Below, one piece after another: positions 20,801 through 28,770 of a stretch of DNA of 64,000 nucleotides. The first letter of the stretch is position 1, and each line of letters begins with the position of its first letter. Under the pieces are notes generated by a model that searched no databases, was not told the origin of the DNA, and was given only the letters and a program-made list of their open reading frames with translations. Made by a program: the position numbers and the translations under genes. This stretch comes from Phoronis australis (lineage: Eukaryota > Phoronida > Phoronidae): NCBI GenBank assembly GCA_002633005.1, contig NMRA01000324.1, positions 74,211 to 138,210 on the forward strand, written 5' to 3'.

Positions 20801-23430
20801 ATAAAATTTGGCCATTAGGCATCTATTAGTGAGACGATGCCATCCTCCCATTTTTGCATGGATTTGAGGTACTTTGCGCCACCATTTTTACTGTTTTCGA
20901 GTCTGTTTTTTGGTGTCCGCTGTTCTATCAACCAAACCGCTCTAGGGATGATTTTGAAAATTGTCATATATGTTCTTACTGTGAAGAGGGCGACAGACGA
21001 TGATTTTCCGATGACTTCAACAACTGTGGCACCTCCTAGTGGCAGTTTTGTTTGTTTTTGCTCCCATGACTGTATCTCCTAAACGCCTCACAGGATCTTA
21101 ATGAGATTTAGCAGATGTGTTCCCATGAAGGTGACCACGGATGACAACGAATTTCGGACCTCTCCGAATACTGGTGTGCCCCCTAGTGGCAATTTTAATT
21201 TTTTATGCTTACATCTGTAGATTTGAAAGTCCTCAACAGATTTTCATAAAATTTGGCAATTAGACATCTATTAGTGAGGTGATGCCATCCTCCCACATTG
21301 GGATGGATTTGGAGTATTTTGTGCCACCTAGTGGCCATTTTTCTGTTTTCGAGTCTGTTTTTTGGTGTCAGCCATTCTATCAACCAAACCGCTCTAGGGA
21401 TGATTTCGAAAATTGGCATACTTATATATTCTTACTGTGAAGAGGGCGGCTGACAATAATTTTCCGATGACTTGGAATACTATGGCACCTCCTAGTGGCT
21501 GTTTTGTTTATTGTTGCAGTCATGGCTGTATCTCCAGAATACAGAATCTTTATTGAATTTTGCTGGTTTATTTATGTGAAGTTGACAACAGAGGATGATG
21601 ACTTTCGGACAGATTGGGCTACCAGTGTGTCCCCTAGTGGCAATTTTAGTTTTTTACATTTACCTCTGTGCCTTAAAGGGTCTAACATGGATTTTCATAG
21701 TAGTTAGGCATCTATTAGTGAGGTGACGCTATCATCCCATTTTTGGTAAAATTCAAGGCATTTTGCGGCACCTTGTGGCCATTGTTACTGTCAACCAAAC
21801 CACTCTAAGGATGGTTGTGGAAATTGGCATTTATGTTCCGAATGGGAAGAGGAAGTCTGATGATGATTTTCTGACGACTTTATGTACTTTGGCGCCTCTT
21901 AGTGGCAATTTCATTTTTTGTTTTCCTCTGTTTTTTCAGAAGTTCCTTGACGGATTTTTATGAAATTTGATAAATAGCTTTGATGACACATACAAGTTCT
22001 CGGATGGATTCGACATATATTGTGCCATTTAGTTGCCATTTTTATGTTCCAAATATTAAACACCCCTAGAAGCACACCATTAGCGGTGCATTCGTGGGCG
22101 CATTTCAATGCTCCGCGTTGCTTTTGTTATAATGGTCATTACATTGTTTTTCACACACCAAAACATTTTTAGTGGACCTGTGCTTTCAAGTACGGTGTTC
22201 TTTAGTAACTTATGTTTTCTGTCATTTATTTGTCACATATCGCCAATTTCTTTGCCTTTTCACTGGATAATTATAAGCCAGCATTTGTCCAACAAGGACA
22301 AGGACAACAGCAATCATACCGTACATACATGTACACCCTCTGGCTACATGAATAACCCTTCGATTTAGGACAACAACGATTGCCAAAATTGTATTTTTTT
22401 GTTTTTCAAAGGGTTACTTACATTGAGACTGTGTATAGACTTATTTGCATTGTTGCAAATTCTCAAAATTTTGTCAAATGTTGTTTGATTCTTAAAGAGT
22501 GTGGTACAAACCTTACTAACCTCGTGTGACAAACAACCACTTGTCAGTTGTTGCTGTGATACATCAGAATGTTTATTTACTGAGTGTGAGCATGTCTTAG
22601 TAGTTATTATTTCTTTAATAATTTTATCTTAATTGTTATCTCAGCTTGGTCCACTGGGTAAGAAGAAAAGTGAGAACAATTCGGTGATTAAAGAGCCAAC
22701 AGCAGTGACACCTGTCATAACTCAGGAGAATCTTCTAAAGGCAGCGTCAAGCATGAGACCATCAGTGTCAGAGAAGGAGAGACAGAAATATCAGGCAATG
22801 TTAGTGTTGGACAGGCTGGTCAGTGTTGGACAGGCTGGTCAAAGGAAGAAATATAGTAGTCCTACAAAATGGGATTTTTTATGAAAATTAATAAAGCATT
22901 TAACTTAGTTGAGAATTTTTGTGAAATTTAAAGTGCATCTTCTGCGTACTTGAGATTAAGTCAGTTGTCAGTGCTTATTAATGCGATTAAAAACTAACTT
23001 TTGATTTAGACCACTTACTTCTATGAAATTTGGTCTCAAATTGTTTCTTAGTCATGTTAGGTGTGATATTTGGGCTTGTACAGAAGTCAGTGCTTGTGGT
23101 TGCCATATAGACCAGGCTCTACAATTTAACATGTCTGGGGTGCGTCATTTTATGCATTGAGTTCGGTCTCAAAAAATAAATGAACTGTTTTTCCCGGCCC
23201 AGAAAACACTCATCTGAGCTTGGAACACATTGAAATAATACTTTAAGTGTGAGCTAGCTTTCTTGATGGAAGGCGAGATGTCTTGTATTTTGTATGTCAG
23301 GACTCTAAAGTGTGTTTGTACACTGCACTATCCACTGTTATCTTTCAGTTATGAAAACTTTGTGGATTCCAGAGGGGGACATTTTGCTAGTACAGAAAAC
23401 TCCAGTGAAAAGAGACAGACTTTGGCGTAG
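2686..23430 (+). CDS. PEX1: PEX1, peroxisome biogenesis AAA+ ATPase (16 exons, 5' incomplete)
   Basis: PEX1 is a double-ring type II AAA+ ATPase. With PEX6 it forms the heterohexamer that extracts ubiquitinated PEX5 from the peroxisomal membrane for matrix protein import. I joined 2686-2884, 4646-5664, 6086-6209, 8951-9179, 9670-9902, 10345-10515, 11335-11489, 13001-13175, 14170-14354, 15064-15190, 15698-15822, 16625-16811, 19806-20027, 20239-20358, 22645-22799 and 23349-23430. All introns are GT-AG and the phases match. About 1,170 residues result, against about 1,280 for the human protein, so only the extreme N terminus (roughly 100 residues) is missing. Domain order: second half of the PEX1 N-terminal domain (DDWEILEL), a variable linker, D1 with Walker [10 protein letters not shown] and Walker B LMDDLD, D2 with Walker A GAPGTGKT, Walker B LFFDEFD and the signature LLRPGRLDK, and a C terminus ending TLA as in human PEX1. 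One exon carries a frameshift (see 15064-15190). Identification is firm; whether this allele is functional is open. Confidence 0.96.
2885..4645 (+). other. PEX1 intron, no feature seen
   Basis: AT-rich unique-looking sequence. Short open frames (for example 3133-3342) lack splice context and coding character. I see no repeat array or RNA gene. Confidence 0.6.
4646..5664 (+). CDS. PEX1: PEX1 large linker exon
   Basis: A 1,019-bp exon coding the low-conservation linker, rich in Ser, Lys and Asp, followed by a conserved stretch with [18 protein letters not shown] and [13 protein letters not shown], which aligns with the second substructure of the PEX1 N-terminal half in animals. Acceptor ATCCTTCAG, donor GTAAAA. 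Starts in phase 1, ends in phase 0. Confidence 0.93.
6086..6209 (+). CDS. PEX1: PEX1 exon before D1
   Basis: A 124-bp exon too small to stand out as an ORF. It encodes [19 protein letters not shown] and ends in [10 protein letters not shown], corresponding to the Phe-x-x-Trp-Leu segment after the linker in human PEX1. Acceptor TTTTCAG, donor GTATGT. Ends in phase 1, which fits the next exon at 8951 (joined codon GAT). Confidence 0.88.
6413..6572. repeat. 41-bp minisatellite, first segment
   Basis: About four units of the array that continues at 7273. Here the unit contains a complete 8-bp inverted repeat (CAGTGTTT, TGAG loop, AAACACTG), and one unit carries this hairpin in the opposite orientation. 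Confidence 0.9.
6575..7271 (-). mobile_element. 5'-truncated non-LTR retrotransposon (LINE) with RNase H domain end
   Basis: On the minus strand 7271-6772 reads as the end of a retrotransposon polyprotein. It has [19 protein letters not shown] (end of RNase H with its last acidic residue), then [18 protein letters not shown] and a Cys-x2-Cys...His...Cys knuckle ([19 protein letters not shown]). This layout is typical of RNase H-bearing Jockey/I/Ingi-type LINEs. Reverse transcriptase and endonuclease are absent. The remaining 200 bp are 3' untranslated sequence without a poly(A) tail. The upstream edge is the n at 7272, so truncation may be biological or an assembly break. It sits inside the 41-bp array. 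Confidence 0.88.
7273..7967. repeat. 41-bp minisatellite, second segment (about 17 copies)
   Basis: Nearly identical 41-bp units built on AACCTGTTATTACTATCAGG and CAGTGTTTTGAGAAACGCCG. Only the last two units carry AAACACTG, as in the 6413-6572 segment, so the internal units form a recently homogenised block with a broken hairpin arm. Confidence 0.97.
7968..8950 (+). other. PEX1 intron remainder, no feature seen
   Basis: AT-rich sequence after the 41-bp array. No coding exon, RNA gene or recognisable repeat. Confidence 0.5.
8951..9179 (+). CDS. PEX1: PEX1 exon leading into D1
   Basis: Encodes [13 protein letters not shown], then [17 protein letters not shown] and ends in [11 protein letters not shown]. 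It aligns with the human segment running into the conserved LGG before D1. Acceptor CATCTAG, donor GTGAGG. Starts in phase 1, ends in phase 2. Confidence 0.92.
9253..9384. repeat. 65-bp tandem duplication
   Basis: Two nearly perfect copies starting GTGAACCTGGTGAATGATGC, in the intron between PEX1 exons. Confidence 0.9.
9670..9902 (+). CDS. PEX1: PEX1 exon: D1 Walker A
   Basis: Encodes [18 protein letters not shown], then [20 protein letters not shown] and ends in [19 protein letters not shown] is the D1 P-loop; human PEX1 has TGGKGSGKS. Acceptor CTTACAG, donor GTCAGT. Starts in phase 2, ends in phase 1. Confidence 0.96.
10345..10515 (+). CDS. PEX1: PEX1 exon: D1 Walker B
   Basis: Encodes [18 protein letters not shown], then [17 protein letters not shown]. 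The Walker B Asp-Asp is present; the position held by Glu in active AAA sites is Asp, as in D1 of this family. Donor GTGACT. Confidence 0.94.
10926..11184. mobile_element. MITE, about 259 bp, TIR TTTAGACCACTTACCG
   Basis: The left end TTTAGACCACTTACCGTTAT is matched by a diverged reverse complement (GACCAATTATG...GTAGTCTAAA) at 11154-11184. No coding capacity. Related ends are found at 23005, 38197, 46811 and 49135. Confidence 0.65.
11335..11489 (+). CDS. PEX1: PEX1 exon: D1 sensor region
   Basis: Encodes [18 protein letters not shown], then [19 protein letters not shown] and ends in [14 protein letters not shown] is the D1 sensor-1 stretch shared with human PEX1. Acceptor TTTTACAG, donor GTAAGT, ends in phase 0. 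Confidence 0.95.
11590..12650. repeat. Repeat with 433-bp internal period rich in AGGTCA half-sites
   Basis: Landmarks (GCACCGG-AGAGGTCA-like) recur at 11751, 12184 and 12617, a period of 433 bp. Each unit holds several AAAGGTCA or CAGGTCA motifs plus a GGTGCA motif. At 11916-11928 there is an exact AGGTCA-A-AGGTCA direct repeat (DR1); the equivalent site near 12343 has one mismatch. It contains the n at 11688. Its left edge shares wording (CTCTAGTGGCAATT) with the repeat family at 16896. Confidence 0.75.
11916..11928 (+). promoter_or_regulatory. Perfect DR1 nuclear-receptor motif (candidate)
   Basis: AGGTCAAAGGTCA is the consensus bound by RXR heterodimers, HNF4 and COUP-TF-type receptors. 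It lies in an intron of PEX1 but inside a repeat, so function is only a possibility. Confidence 0.35.
13001..13175 (+). CDS. PEX1: PEX1 exon: end of D1
   Basis: Encodes [20 protein letters not shown], then [19 protein letters not shown], matching human FVARDFTVLVDRAIHSRL. Two GT donors are possible; the GTAAGA after 13175 is the one whose phase fits the next exon. Confidence 0.95.
13472..13756. repeat. 27-bp minisatellite (about 10 copies)
   Basis: Units combine ACCATGCGGATACCAAGTC with an ATAAACAA spacer. Since 27 is divisible by three, long repetitive frames appear on both strands; they are not genes. Confidence 0.97.
14170..14354 (+). CDS. PEX1: PEX1 exon: start of D2
   Basis: Encodes [20 protein letters not shown], then [20 protein letters not shown]. 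It matches human [20 protein letters not shown] and its continuation. The family's Gly-Gly before the D2 helix is Gly-Asn here. Acceptor TTAGCAG, donor GTACCT. Confidence 0.94.
14355..15063 (+). other. PEX1 intron, no firm feature
   Basis: Nothing coding. A weak tRNA-like B-box (GGTTTCAATACC, near 14690) hints at a very old SINE fragment, but I cannot support it further. Confidence 0.4.
15064..15190 (+). CDS. PEX1: PEX1 exon: D2 Walker A, with frameshift
   Basis: Encodes [20 protein letters not shown], then [15 protein letters not shown], the D2 P-loop GAPGTGKT. The frame then breaks. NFISIK, invariant in the family, is present in the next frame, and only ACTC separates the two parts where relatives have four codons, so about 8 bp are missing. 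The exon is 127 bp; 135 bp would keep phase 0 at both ends. Without a correction the reading hits TGA at the start of the next exon. Either a sequence error or a null allele. Confidence 0.93.
15698..15822 (+). CDS. PEX1: PEX1 exon: D2 Walker B
   Basis: Encodes [18 protein letters not shown], then [16 protein letters not shown], nearly identical to human PEX1. The catalytic Glu of FFDEFD is present. Ends in phase 2. Confidence 0.97.
15850..16380 (+). repeat. Dispersed repeat, about 530 bp, plus orientation
   Basis: Matches 34925-35475 in reverse complement over most of its length. Shared landmarks are GGCTGTGGGGT, GTCATTATCAG, GACAGTGATAGCAAGG, GAGAAAAACGGTT and GATTCTAGATCAGAT. No coding capacity and no clear terminal repeats; probably a non-autonomous transposon. 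Confidence 0.75.
16625..16811 (+). CDS. PEX1: PEX1 exon: D2 second region of homology
   Basis: Encodes [20 protein letters not shown], then [19 protein letters not shown] and RPGRLDK. This includes sensor 1 and the arginine-finger region of D2 and is nearly invariant from yeast to human. Donor GTAACT, phase 0. Confidence 0.97.
16896..18540 (+). repeat. Dispersed repeat family A, copy 1, with periodic CTAGTGGC motifs
   Basis: About 1.65 kb. It starts TTTATGCGCCC and ends GTGGGCGCATTTCAA, giving a short inverted end repeat (ATGCGCCCAC and GTGGGCGCAT). Inside, a segment of about 450 bp is repeated about 3.5 times, and each segment has three versions of a CCTAGTGGC core, so a core recurs about every 150 bp (near 17075, 17222, 17370, 17533, 17671, 17830, 17970, 18117, 18273 and 18440). 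GTGCCCCCTAGTGGC is exact at 17070 and 17965. Other copies are at 20561, 28771 and 36013. Confidence 0.85.
19126..19304. repeat. 90-bp tandem duplication
   Basis: Two copies beginning GTAGATTGGCTGATATTGAA, with a few substitutions, within a PEX1 intron. Confidence 0.92.
19675..19818. repeat. 72-bp tandem duplication containing a splice acceptor
   Basis: Copies 19675-19746 and 19747-19818 both end TGTAGGGAGGTAGACTTG, so the 3' splice site and the first 13 coding bases of the 19806 exon exist twice. Only the second copy continues into the open frame GGRLEIL. Confidence 0.9.
19806..20027 (+). CDS. PEX1: PEX1 exon: D2 small subdomain
   Basis: Encodes [20 protein letters not shown], then [19 protein letters not shown], matching human RLEILNVLSDSLPLADDV and [18 protein letters not shown]. 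Acceptor TTATGTAG, donor GTATCC, phase 0 at both ends. Confidence 0.95.
20239..20358 (+). CDS. PEX1: PEX1 exon: C-terminal variable region
   Basis: A 120-bp exon encoding [20 protein letters not shown] and ending in [10 protein letters not shown]. It falls where vertebrates have a long acidic, Ser-rich insert; this protein is shorter there. Acceptor TTTGTAG, donor GTATGC. Confidence 0.85.
20561..22133 (+). repeat. Dispersed repeat family A, copy 2
   Basis: Same start (TTATGCGCCC), internal periodic segments and end (GTGGGCGCATTTCAA) as copy 1. CTAGTGGC-type cores lie near 20733, 21034, 21183, 21323, 21487, 21632, 21773, 21893 and 22029; the core expected near 20880 is deleted. GTGCCCCCTAGTGGC is exact at 21176. 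Confidence 0.85.
22645..22799 (+). CDS. PEX1: PEX1 penultimate exon
   Basis: Encodes [20 protein letters not shown] and ends in ERQKYQA, matching human [20 protein letters not shown]. The donor GTTAGT after 22799 leaves phase 2, which joins to the last exon to read YQAIYENF. The open frame that continues to 22884 is intron. Confidence 0.9.
23005..23180. mobile_element. Partial MITE of the TTTAGACCACTTAC family
   Basis: The left end matches the 10926 element (TTTAGACCACTTAC, then AAATTGTTTCTTAGTCATG). I cannot find a right end, so it is truncated or too diverged. Confidence 0.5.
23349..23430 (+). CDS. PEX1: PEX1 terminal exon
   Basis: Twenty-six codons, [20 protein letters not shown] then KRQTLA and stop TAG. 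Human PEX1 has a YESF motif here and also ends in TLA. Acceptor TCTTTCAG; phase 2 entry agrees with the previous exon. A possible poly(A) signal AATAAA is at 23884-23889, just before the satellite. Confidence 0.9.
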
Positions 23431-23889
23431 TGCATCCTAAACACAGTGAGTGACTCTCAATCATCTCTTACATTTCATCTTGTAATATAATCACTGTGCA
23501 TTTATTGTTGGGAGTCATTACACACAGTTGTAAGGTACTGCTAGTCATTACACACAGTTGTAAGGTACTGTTATTTAAAGTCTAGTTTAACATAAAGCTG
23601 TGCCAGATGTGTTGTGTACAGTTGACTCTACTTTCAATCAACGAGAGTTCCACATACTTTTCTGTAACCATTTCAATAGGGAATTGAACTATAATCAAAA
23701 CTTTACAAAGTTTGGAATGACAAAGATAAGTTGCTGAGATATATTCCAAATAGTTGTATTATTCATGCTAAATACAGATACAATGAATGTTCGTCTTGAT
23801 TTTTACTTTCTAACAACTTTATTACTCAGTATTTCAAAAACTGAAATAGTAGCAATTCTCCTAACTTTAATGGTCAATAGGAAAATAAA

Positions 23890-25195
23890 ACCATGTGAGA
23901 TATGGCCATTCGTTACATATGAGATATGGCTATGCATTACGTGTGAGATATCGTCATGAATTACATGCGAGATATCACCATGCACTACATGTGAGATGTA
24001 CCCATGCACTACATTTGAGATATGGCCATGTACTACATGTGAGATATCGCCATGCATTACATGTGAGATATCGCCATGCACTACATGTGAGATATCGCCA
24101 TGCACTACATGTGAGATATCGCCATGCACTACATGTGAGATATCGCCATGCACTACATGTGAGATATCGCCATGCACTACATGTGAGATATCGCCATGCA
24201 CTACATGTGAGATATCGCCATGCACTACATGTGAGATATCGCCATGCACTACATGTGAGATATCGCCATGCACTACATGTGAGATATCGCCATGCACTAC
24301 ATGTGAGATATCGCCATGCACTACATGTGAGATATCGCCATGCACTACATGTGAGATATCGCCATGCACTACATGTGAGATATCGCCATGCACTACATGT
24401 GAGATATCGCCATGCACTACATGTGAGATATCGCCATGCACTACATGTGAGATATCGCCATGCATTACATGTGAGATATCGCCATGCATTACATGTGAGA
24501 TATCGCCATGCATTACATGTGAGATATCGCCATGCATTACATGTGAGATATCGCCATGCATTACATGTGAGATATCGCCATGCATTACATGTGAGATATC
24601 GCCATGCATTACATGTGAGATATCGCCATGCATTACATGTGAGATATCGCCATGCATTACATGTGAGATATCGCCATGCATTACATGTGAGATATCGCCA
24701 TGCATTACATGTGAGATATCGCCATGCATTACATGTGAGATATCGCCATGCATTACATGTGAGATATCGCCATGCATTACATGTGAGATATCGCCATGCA
24801 TTACATGTGAGATATCGCCATGCATTACATGTGAGATATCGCCATGCATTACATGTGAGATATCGCCATGCATTACATGTGAGATATCGCCATGCATTAC
24901 ATGTGAGATATCGCCATGCATTACATGTGAGATATCGCCATGCATTACATGTGAGATATCGCCATGCATTACATGTGAGATATCGCCATCCATTACATGT
25001 GAGATATCGCCATGCATTACATGTGAGATATCGCCATGCATTACATGTGAGATATCGCCATGCATTACATGTGAGATATCGCCATGCATTACATGTGATA
25101 TCGCCATGCATTACATGTGAGATATCGCCATGCATTACATGTGAGATATCGCCATGCATTACATGTGAGATATCACCATGCATTACATGTGAAGC
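23890..25195. repeat. 24-bp satellite array (about 54 copies)
   Basis: The unit runs GAGATATCGCCATGCA, then CTACATGT or TTACATGT. The first 6 units are diverged. From about 24050 to 24455 nearly all carry CTAC, and from about 24456 onward all carry TTAC, so two homogenised blocks meet. Each unit contains the palindromes GATATC and ACATGT, plus ATGCAT in the second block. One unit near 25097 lacks 2 bp. Because 24 is divisible by three and the unit has no stop in most frames, reading frames of 370-450 codons appear on both strands; these are not credible proteins. Confidence 0.98.
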
Positions 25196-25345
25196 AGGTA
25201 ATCACATTAGCTCTGCTTGCAGTAGGAATGTGCAGTGATTTTGTCCTGCTTCTCTTCCTTGACACCACTAGTCTGGTATTGTCATCTTGTCACTCAGCAG
25301 ATTGGGCGCAAGTTGTCCCCTGTACAACTTGAACTATTTTAAGTT

Positions 25346-25530
25346 TCTGTGTGGACAGGTATTGTGTTGGTGTAGAACAGTATCAACATGTCTGTGTGGA
25401 CAGGTATTGAGTGCGTGTAGAACAGTATCAACATGTGTGTGTGGACAGGTATTGAGTGCGTGTAGAACAGTATCAACATGTCTGTGTGGACAGGTATTGA
25501 GTGCGTGTAGAACAGTATCAACATGTCTGT
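25346..25530. repeat. 45-bp minisatellite (4 copies)
   Basis: Units begin GTGTGGACAGGTATTGAGTG and end in a CAACATGTCT-type segment. Followed at 25547-25690 by sequence that also follows a different 45-bp array at 59503. Confidence 0.95.
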
Positions 25531-25546
25531 GTATTTAGCAAAATTT

Positions 25547-25690
25547 ATAGATAACTACAGATTTTAACTCTGTAAAAGTATATATTGTCTGAAGGTACAA
25601 AGCTTGTTGAATTTGATTTTTGACTTTTTACCAGTCTGTTATTAATTGGGTCACGTAACCATGTCTTTTTAGTAAAATTTAGCAATATAA
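25547..25690. repeat. Sequence shared with 59503-59640, downstream of a minisatellite
   Basis: Shared blocks include AAAGCTTGT, TTTTGACTTT, TACCA, ATTAATTGG and TAGTAAAATTTA in the same order and spacing. It suggests one non-autonomous element family with a minisatellite core. Confidence 0.6.
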
Positions 25691-27040
25691 AAGGTATATG
25701 GATTGCAAAACAATGGTATCAGCAATATGATCAATTTTTTAAATGACATAAATGTTCAGGATGAGATCTCAGTTTTCTTAAACTATTAAAGATTTGTCAT
25801 GAAAATCATGAAAATCTGATTTTTGATAGCCTTTCACGAGGACTGAGGAAAATTTCAAAACAAATCCTAAGAGCATTTGTAGAACAGTTCATAAAGTGCA
25901 GTTTCCAATCAGCAATATCTCCAGTATGATGTTCCAAATTAAATCATTTTTCAACAGTTGTTCTGAACTTTCATGCATCTGGGGTAAGGTCTGGTCTGTT
26001 TAATTAGTTTGTCATGTTGTCAATAGATGTCACTTACTGATACATCTTGATGTCTTCATGGGGTACCGTTGTCCCTTGCGTAACAAACAAAAATTCTCTG
26101 TTAAAAAATTAAAAGTTTCAGTGCTTGTGAACAAGTAGCAGAGGTTGTACTCTCTATTGTCAGATGTTGAGACAGTTTAATTTGATATCCAGTAATCACA
26201 TGAAGAAAAAGAAACGATGTACTTTAAGCTGACAATTATTTGTTAGAAAACATTTTCATTTATTCTTCTTGTAGTCTAAGCCTTTTCATTTCTTACCAAC
26301 ACTTGTTTATATGTTCCACTCCAGCGGTGAACATTATTCACTCAGCCACTCAGCGTGTGTCTTGTGATAATGTTAATGTAAAGACAATAAAAAGCATATT
26401 ATCTCTTCTTTGAGACAGATTCAAAAGCGTGTCCATTCTGAATGTATTCAATGACAGTTGATCATGGCGTTTCAGACAATATCCTCCTTAGTGACACTTG
26501 TATATGACCAGTGAGCCATGTAGTTATATTGTTAAGTCTCATTGTGTACCAAACATAATACATTCCATGGTTGTCAGTAAATGGATTGTCTAAAATCGTC
26601 ATTTGTTGATAAAGGTTTTTACTGTAACCATGAAGATCTGCCCATATCCAATGCTTTGTGTAGATTGATGTACTGTCATAATCAGTGCGGAGACATTATT
26701 TCTGACTTATTTTATGATATAAGAAGTAATTGTTATTTATGCAAACAATTAAACTGTAGATCTTAATCCAGTCAGTTTAATGTAATTATTGGAGACAGGT
26801 AAAAATGAAGAGAGTGGTGTCCTTTTGATGTTTTTAATTCATTAAACTATGTCCATTTATATTTATTGTCAAGATGTAACAGAAAATTAATGTTTATTTC
26901 TCTGCATGCGTTTCTACTGTTTCTATTTTATTCCATGTACTTTTGATTTATAGGTTTGCAGGGTACTTTATGTATGCAAATCAGGTAGTGGCTATTAAGC
27001 TTATTGTTTTTATATTGCTTAATAGAAACTTGATTTGTTT
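25691..27040. other. Intergenic, no gene recognised
   Basis: AT-rich, no repeat array. Short open frames such as 26581-26766 lack splice or family support. Confidence 0.5.
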
Positions 27041-27050
27041 TCTGTCTCAG

Positions 27051-27140
27051 TTGGCTGTCAGTCAGGTTCATCCCAAAGTGTCAGCACTAAGCTCATTATG
27101 CACCCACTATGTGCAGTCCTTACCAGTGTTTGGTGCACAA
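27051..27140 (+). CDS. Candidate unassigned exon
   Basis: After a good acceptor (TCTGTCTCAG) 30 codons read LAVSQVHPKVSALSSLCTHY and end in VFGAQ, followed by a weak donor GTTACT. I do not recognise the family. Codon use looks coding, but the following array starts soon after. It could belong with the candidate exon at 34397, although the phases do not join directly. Confidence 0.2.
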
Positions 27141-27179
27141 GTTACTAATTACAAACCAGTTACAAATTGACGTTGACTG

Positions 27180-27540
27180 TTTCACCTGTGAATTGTATTC
27201 CTGTGAAACAGTTACCATATTCCAGCCAATAACCTGCTTTCAGTCAAACAGTTACAGTATTCCAACCAATAACCTGCTTTCAGTCAGTTACTGTATTCCA
27301 ACCAATAACCTGCTCTCGGTCAAACAGTTACTATATTCCAGTCAAACAGTTACTATATTCCAGCCAATAACCTGCTTTCAGTCAAACAGTTACTATATTC
27401 TAGCCAATAACCTGCTTTCAGTCAGTTACTATATTTCTGCCAATAACCTACTTTCAGTCAAACAGTTACTATATTCCAGCCAATAACCTGCTCTCAGTCA
27501 AGCAGTTACTGTATTCCAACCAATAACCTCCCTGTTTTCA
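27180..27540. repeat. Irregular minisatellite, units of about 32 and 40 bp
   Basis: Alternating long and short units share TTCCAGCCAATAACCTGCTT and CAGTCAAACAGTTACT. Ten or more copies, with indels between units. Confidence 0.93.
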
Positions 27541-28770
27541 GTCAGTGTTTGATGTAAACCTCGTATCGTTAGGGCAACGGAAATAGCACACTAGGGCTGT
27601 CCGGGATTATAGAGCAATAAACTCTCATTTGTCTTGAGGATGAGAAATTGCGTGAAATCGTTTTGGAAATCAGGCACTTTAAATTTTTAGTGTCTCATTG
27701 ATGTCAGAAAGGCGAATAATTTTAGATCAAGCATCCAATGGCATTTGTCCAATTTATCAAACTTTCTCATGTTGGAGTTGCAGTCCACTGCACAGCAGTA
27801 ATACTTTGTTGGCATTGGAAGGACGACTAGAGTAATGCAACCGAGAAAAACTGGTAAAGAGTGAGACAACAACAAATAACGTGAAACTCCAAGCAACAAA
27901 TGTGCCTGATGGATGTTTACAGCAGCTCGTGTCAGATGACTTTTGAAAATAATGTACAATCAAAAAACACATTATTGTATTAATTTTCAATACCGTAAAC
28001 ATCATACATCAGTTATGATTTGTGACGTTGCCTTGCGTAATTGGAATTAACGTAGCAGTTTGTTATGGTTTAAGACCAGCATGAGGAGGTTGAACTGTTG
28101 GGACAGGTCATCTTTTGTGGGGAGCATAGTTAGGTCTCAAGGGAGCATAGCTAGGTCTTAAGGGAGCATAGCTAGGTCTCAAGCAAAAACAAACTGTTAG
28201 TATTGTTATAAGCCCAAGAACTACCGTCATCTCATGTGAATAAGGAACGACAGTTTATAGTGGAAAGAGGTGCCAATCAAAAGTTGGCCTCTGAATGCAG
28301 GTACGGCATATTACAGTCAATTTTACGATAAATTTCTAATATCTTGTACCTAAAAATAATAAGAATCACACGCAAGGAGCATTTTTAACAAGCGTCTGAA
28401 TGTGCATCAGCCACAACGTCTGGGTGTCCTGCACAGATATTACGCAACGAAGTCAGAAATGTATGCAGACTTTAACTTAGAAATAGATTTCAGCTCAAAC
28501 ACTGACGAAAATAGTGAAAATAGCAGATATGCACCCCAAGCCTATAGATGCTGTAAAATACAACTTGAACTGCCGTGTCATGCAGGCTGCAAAAAATTCA
28601 CTGATTCATAAAAAACTTGTGTGAATGTATACGTGTCGGGTGATTTGAGATCATTGTTGATAAAAGATGACAAACGCCACAAACACAAGCGGAGCAATTT
28701 GTGTAAACCTGCTTCTTTAAAGAATCTCGACTCGTGATGTACAAAAGTATTTAAACTTGGGCCTTACCCT
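27541..28770. other. Intergenic, no gene recognised
   Basis: Only short open frames. A three-copy tandem repeat of GGGAGCATAGCTAGGTCT-type units lies at about 28119-28182. Confidence 0.5.

Noticed and set aside
22800-22884. PEX1 ending at the TGA at 22884, followed by AATAAA
   Set aside because: The exon at 23349 restores the conserved Tyr-Glu-x-Phe and the TLA terminus with matching phase; 22800-22884 is intron containing an 18-bp duplication.
23803-25238. Reading frames of 374-447 codons across the satellite on both strands
   Set aside because: They are translations of a 24-bp repeat whose length is divisible by three; several frames on both strands are open at once and none has family support or splice context.
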